Source: Pseudomonas sp. B21-028 (GTDB taxonomy: Bacteria > Pseudomonadota > Gammaproteobacteria > Pseudomonadales > Pseudomonadaceae). From it: a DNA stretch of 64,000 nucleotides. The notes beneath the pieces were generated by a model, which saw nothing but the letters and a program-made list of their open reading frames with translations, was not told the DNA's origin and did not search any database. The first letter of the stretch is position 1. Each line of letters begins with the position of its first letter. The position numbers and the translations under genes are program-made. The stretch spans positions 6,324,001 to 6,388,000 of the forward strand of contig NZ_CP087184.1 in assembly GCF_024749045.1 (NCBI RefSeq), written 5' to 3'. Of this stretch, positions 63,050 through 64,000 are shown piece by piece.

Positions 63050-64000
63050 TTATTGCTCGGCGATCAGCGTCTCGACCTTGATGATCTGCTGGGCCAGCGT
63101 GGCCCGGTCAGCGCAACGCAGATTGGCGTGACCGACCTTGCGCCCGACTTTGAACGCCTTGCCATAGTGATGCAGATGGCAATCGGCAATCGCCAGGACC
63201 TTTTCGGTGTCCGGTACCTTGCCGATGAAGTTCAGCATCGCGCTTTCGCCGACCTTGGCGGTCGAGCCCAGCGGCAGCCCGGCGACCGCCCGCAGGTGGT
63301 TTTCGAACTGGCTGCACTCGGCGCCTTCGGTGGTCCAGTGCCCGGAGTTGTGCACCCGCGGCGCGATTTCGTTGGCCTTGAGACCGCCGTCCACTTCGAA
63401 GAACTCGAACGCCATCACGCCGACGTAGTCGAGCTGCTTGAGCACCCGGCTGGAATAATCTTCGGCCAGGGCCTGCAGCGGATGGTCGGTGCTGGCCACG
63501 GAGAGCTTGAGAATGCCGTCCTTGTGGGTGTTGTGTACTAACGGGTAGAAACGGATTTCACCGTCGCGGGCGCGCACGGCAATCAGCGAGACTTCACCGG
63601 TGAACGGCACGAAACCTTCCAGCAGGCAGCCCACGCTGCCCAGCTCGGCGAACGTACCGGCGACGTCTTCAGGGTTGCGCAGGACCTTCTGGCCCTTGCC
63701 GTCATAACCCAGGGTACGGGTCTTGAGCACGGCCGGCAGGCCGATGGCAGCGACGGCGGCTTCCAGGTCGGTCTGGGATTGAATGTCGGCGAAGGCCGGG
63801 GTGGGAATGCCCAGGTCCTTGAACATGTTCTTCTCGAACCAGCGGTCACGGGCGATGCGCAAGGCTTCGGCGCTCGGGTAGACCGGGACGAACTGGGACA
63901 GGAAGGCAACGGTCTCGGCCGGGACGCTCTCGAACTCGAAGGTCACCAGATCGACTTCATCGGCCAGTTGGCGCAAGTGATCCTGGTCGCCGTAGTCGGC
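63050..64000 (-). CDS. purK: N5-carboxyaminoimidazole ribonucleotide synthase PurK, 3' part (gene starts beyond the window)
   Basis: PurK uses ATP and bicarbonate to carboxylate AIR in purine synthesis. The visible ~316 residues include the ATP-grasp fold: VTFEFESVPAE, RDRWFEKNMFKDLGIPTP, VLKTRTLGYDGKGQ with the ATP-binding Lys, and AFEFFEVDGGLKANEIAPRVHNSGHW with metal ligands. The frame is open to the window edge. It normally pairs with purE, which would be outside this window. Confidence 0.97.
   Translation of the reverse strand, partial: ADYGDQDHLRQLADEVDLVTFEFESVPAETVAFLSQFVPVYPSAEALRIARDRWFEKNMFKDLGIPTPAFADIQSQTDLEAAVAAIGLPAVLKTRTLGYDGKGQKVLRNPEDVAGTFAELGSVGCLLEGFVPFTGEVSLIAVRARDGEIRFYPLVHNTHKDGILKLSVASTDHPLQALAEDYSSRVLKQLDYVGVMAFEFFEVDGGLKANEIAPRVHNSGHWTTEGAECSQFENHLRAVAGLPLGSTAKVGESAMLNFIGKVPDTEKVLAIADCHLHHYGKAFKVGRKVGHANLRCADRATLAQQIIKVETLIAEQ

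Overview
The window is chromosomal DNA of a fluorescent pseudomonad (Pseudomonas fluorescens group). I infer this from the GC-rich genes, the order hupA - rubB - rubA - ubiC - ubiA - phoB - phoR - CBS protein - M23 peptidase - response regulator - phoU - pstB - pstA - pstC - pstS - MFS transporter - thioesterase (the order I know from P. aeruginosa PAO1 around PA5348-PA5371), and the many REP/BIME repeats typical of this group. No rRNA, tRNA, CRISPR array, transposase or prophage gene was seen.

Left edge (1-4862): the 3' part of recG, a YbaK-like/HDOD protein and an SCP2-like protein, then about 1.1 kb without a convincing gene that carries several repeat types.

Centre (4863-40717): an apparently full H1-type (HSI-I-like) type VI secretion locus, built from two divergent gene runs. 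The leftward run is fha-tssJ-tssK-tssL-tssM-tagF-pppA-ppkA-tagT-tagS-tagR-tagQ: the membrane complex, baseplate protein TssK and the threonine-phosphorylation switch. The rightward run is tssA-tssB-tssC-hcp-(Tae4 amidase + candidate immunity lipoprotein)-tssE-tssF-tssG-clpV-vgrG-Eag adaptor: sheath, tube, baseplate, recycling ATPase, spike and cargo. Their shared 420-bp control region has GGA motifs suggesting RsmA/Gac control. Beyond vgrG is an accessory end with an Eag adaptor lacking an effector beside it, a small MbcA/ParS-like protein, a frameshifted unrecognised gene, and a leftward Eag - prePAAR/PAAR/Tse6-like toxin - candidate immunity operon. tssJ is split by an apparent one-base deletion in a C run, so either the sequence has an error here or the secretion machine has lost its lipoprotein.

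Right part (40942-64000): core genes. These are HU protein, rubredoxin reductase and rubredoxin, the first two ubiquinone genes (ubiC-ubiA), the phosphate regulon (phoB-phoR and pstS, pstCAB-phoU, with Pho boxes before phoB, pstC and pstS), a CNNM/CBS protein, a secreted M23 peptidase, a response regulator, an MHS-type MFS transporter, an acyl-CoA thioesterase, a hexose-6-phosphate mutarotase, a DUF3299 protein, a GlsB/YeaQ membrane protein and the 3' part of purK. A short unlisted arginine-rich reading frame with a good ribosome site lies before the thioesterase gene.

Three repeat families punctuate the window: A (GTGGGAGCGAGCCTGCTCGC type, usually as facing pairs), B (GTGGCGAGGGGATTTATCCC type, facing pairs just after stop codons) and C (AGCTGCAAGCTTCAAGCTGC type, within the pho genes).
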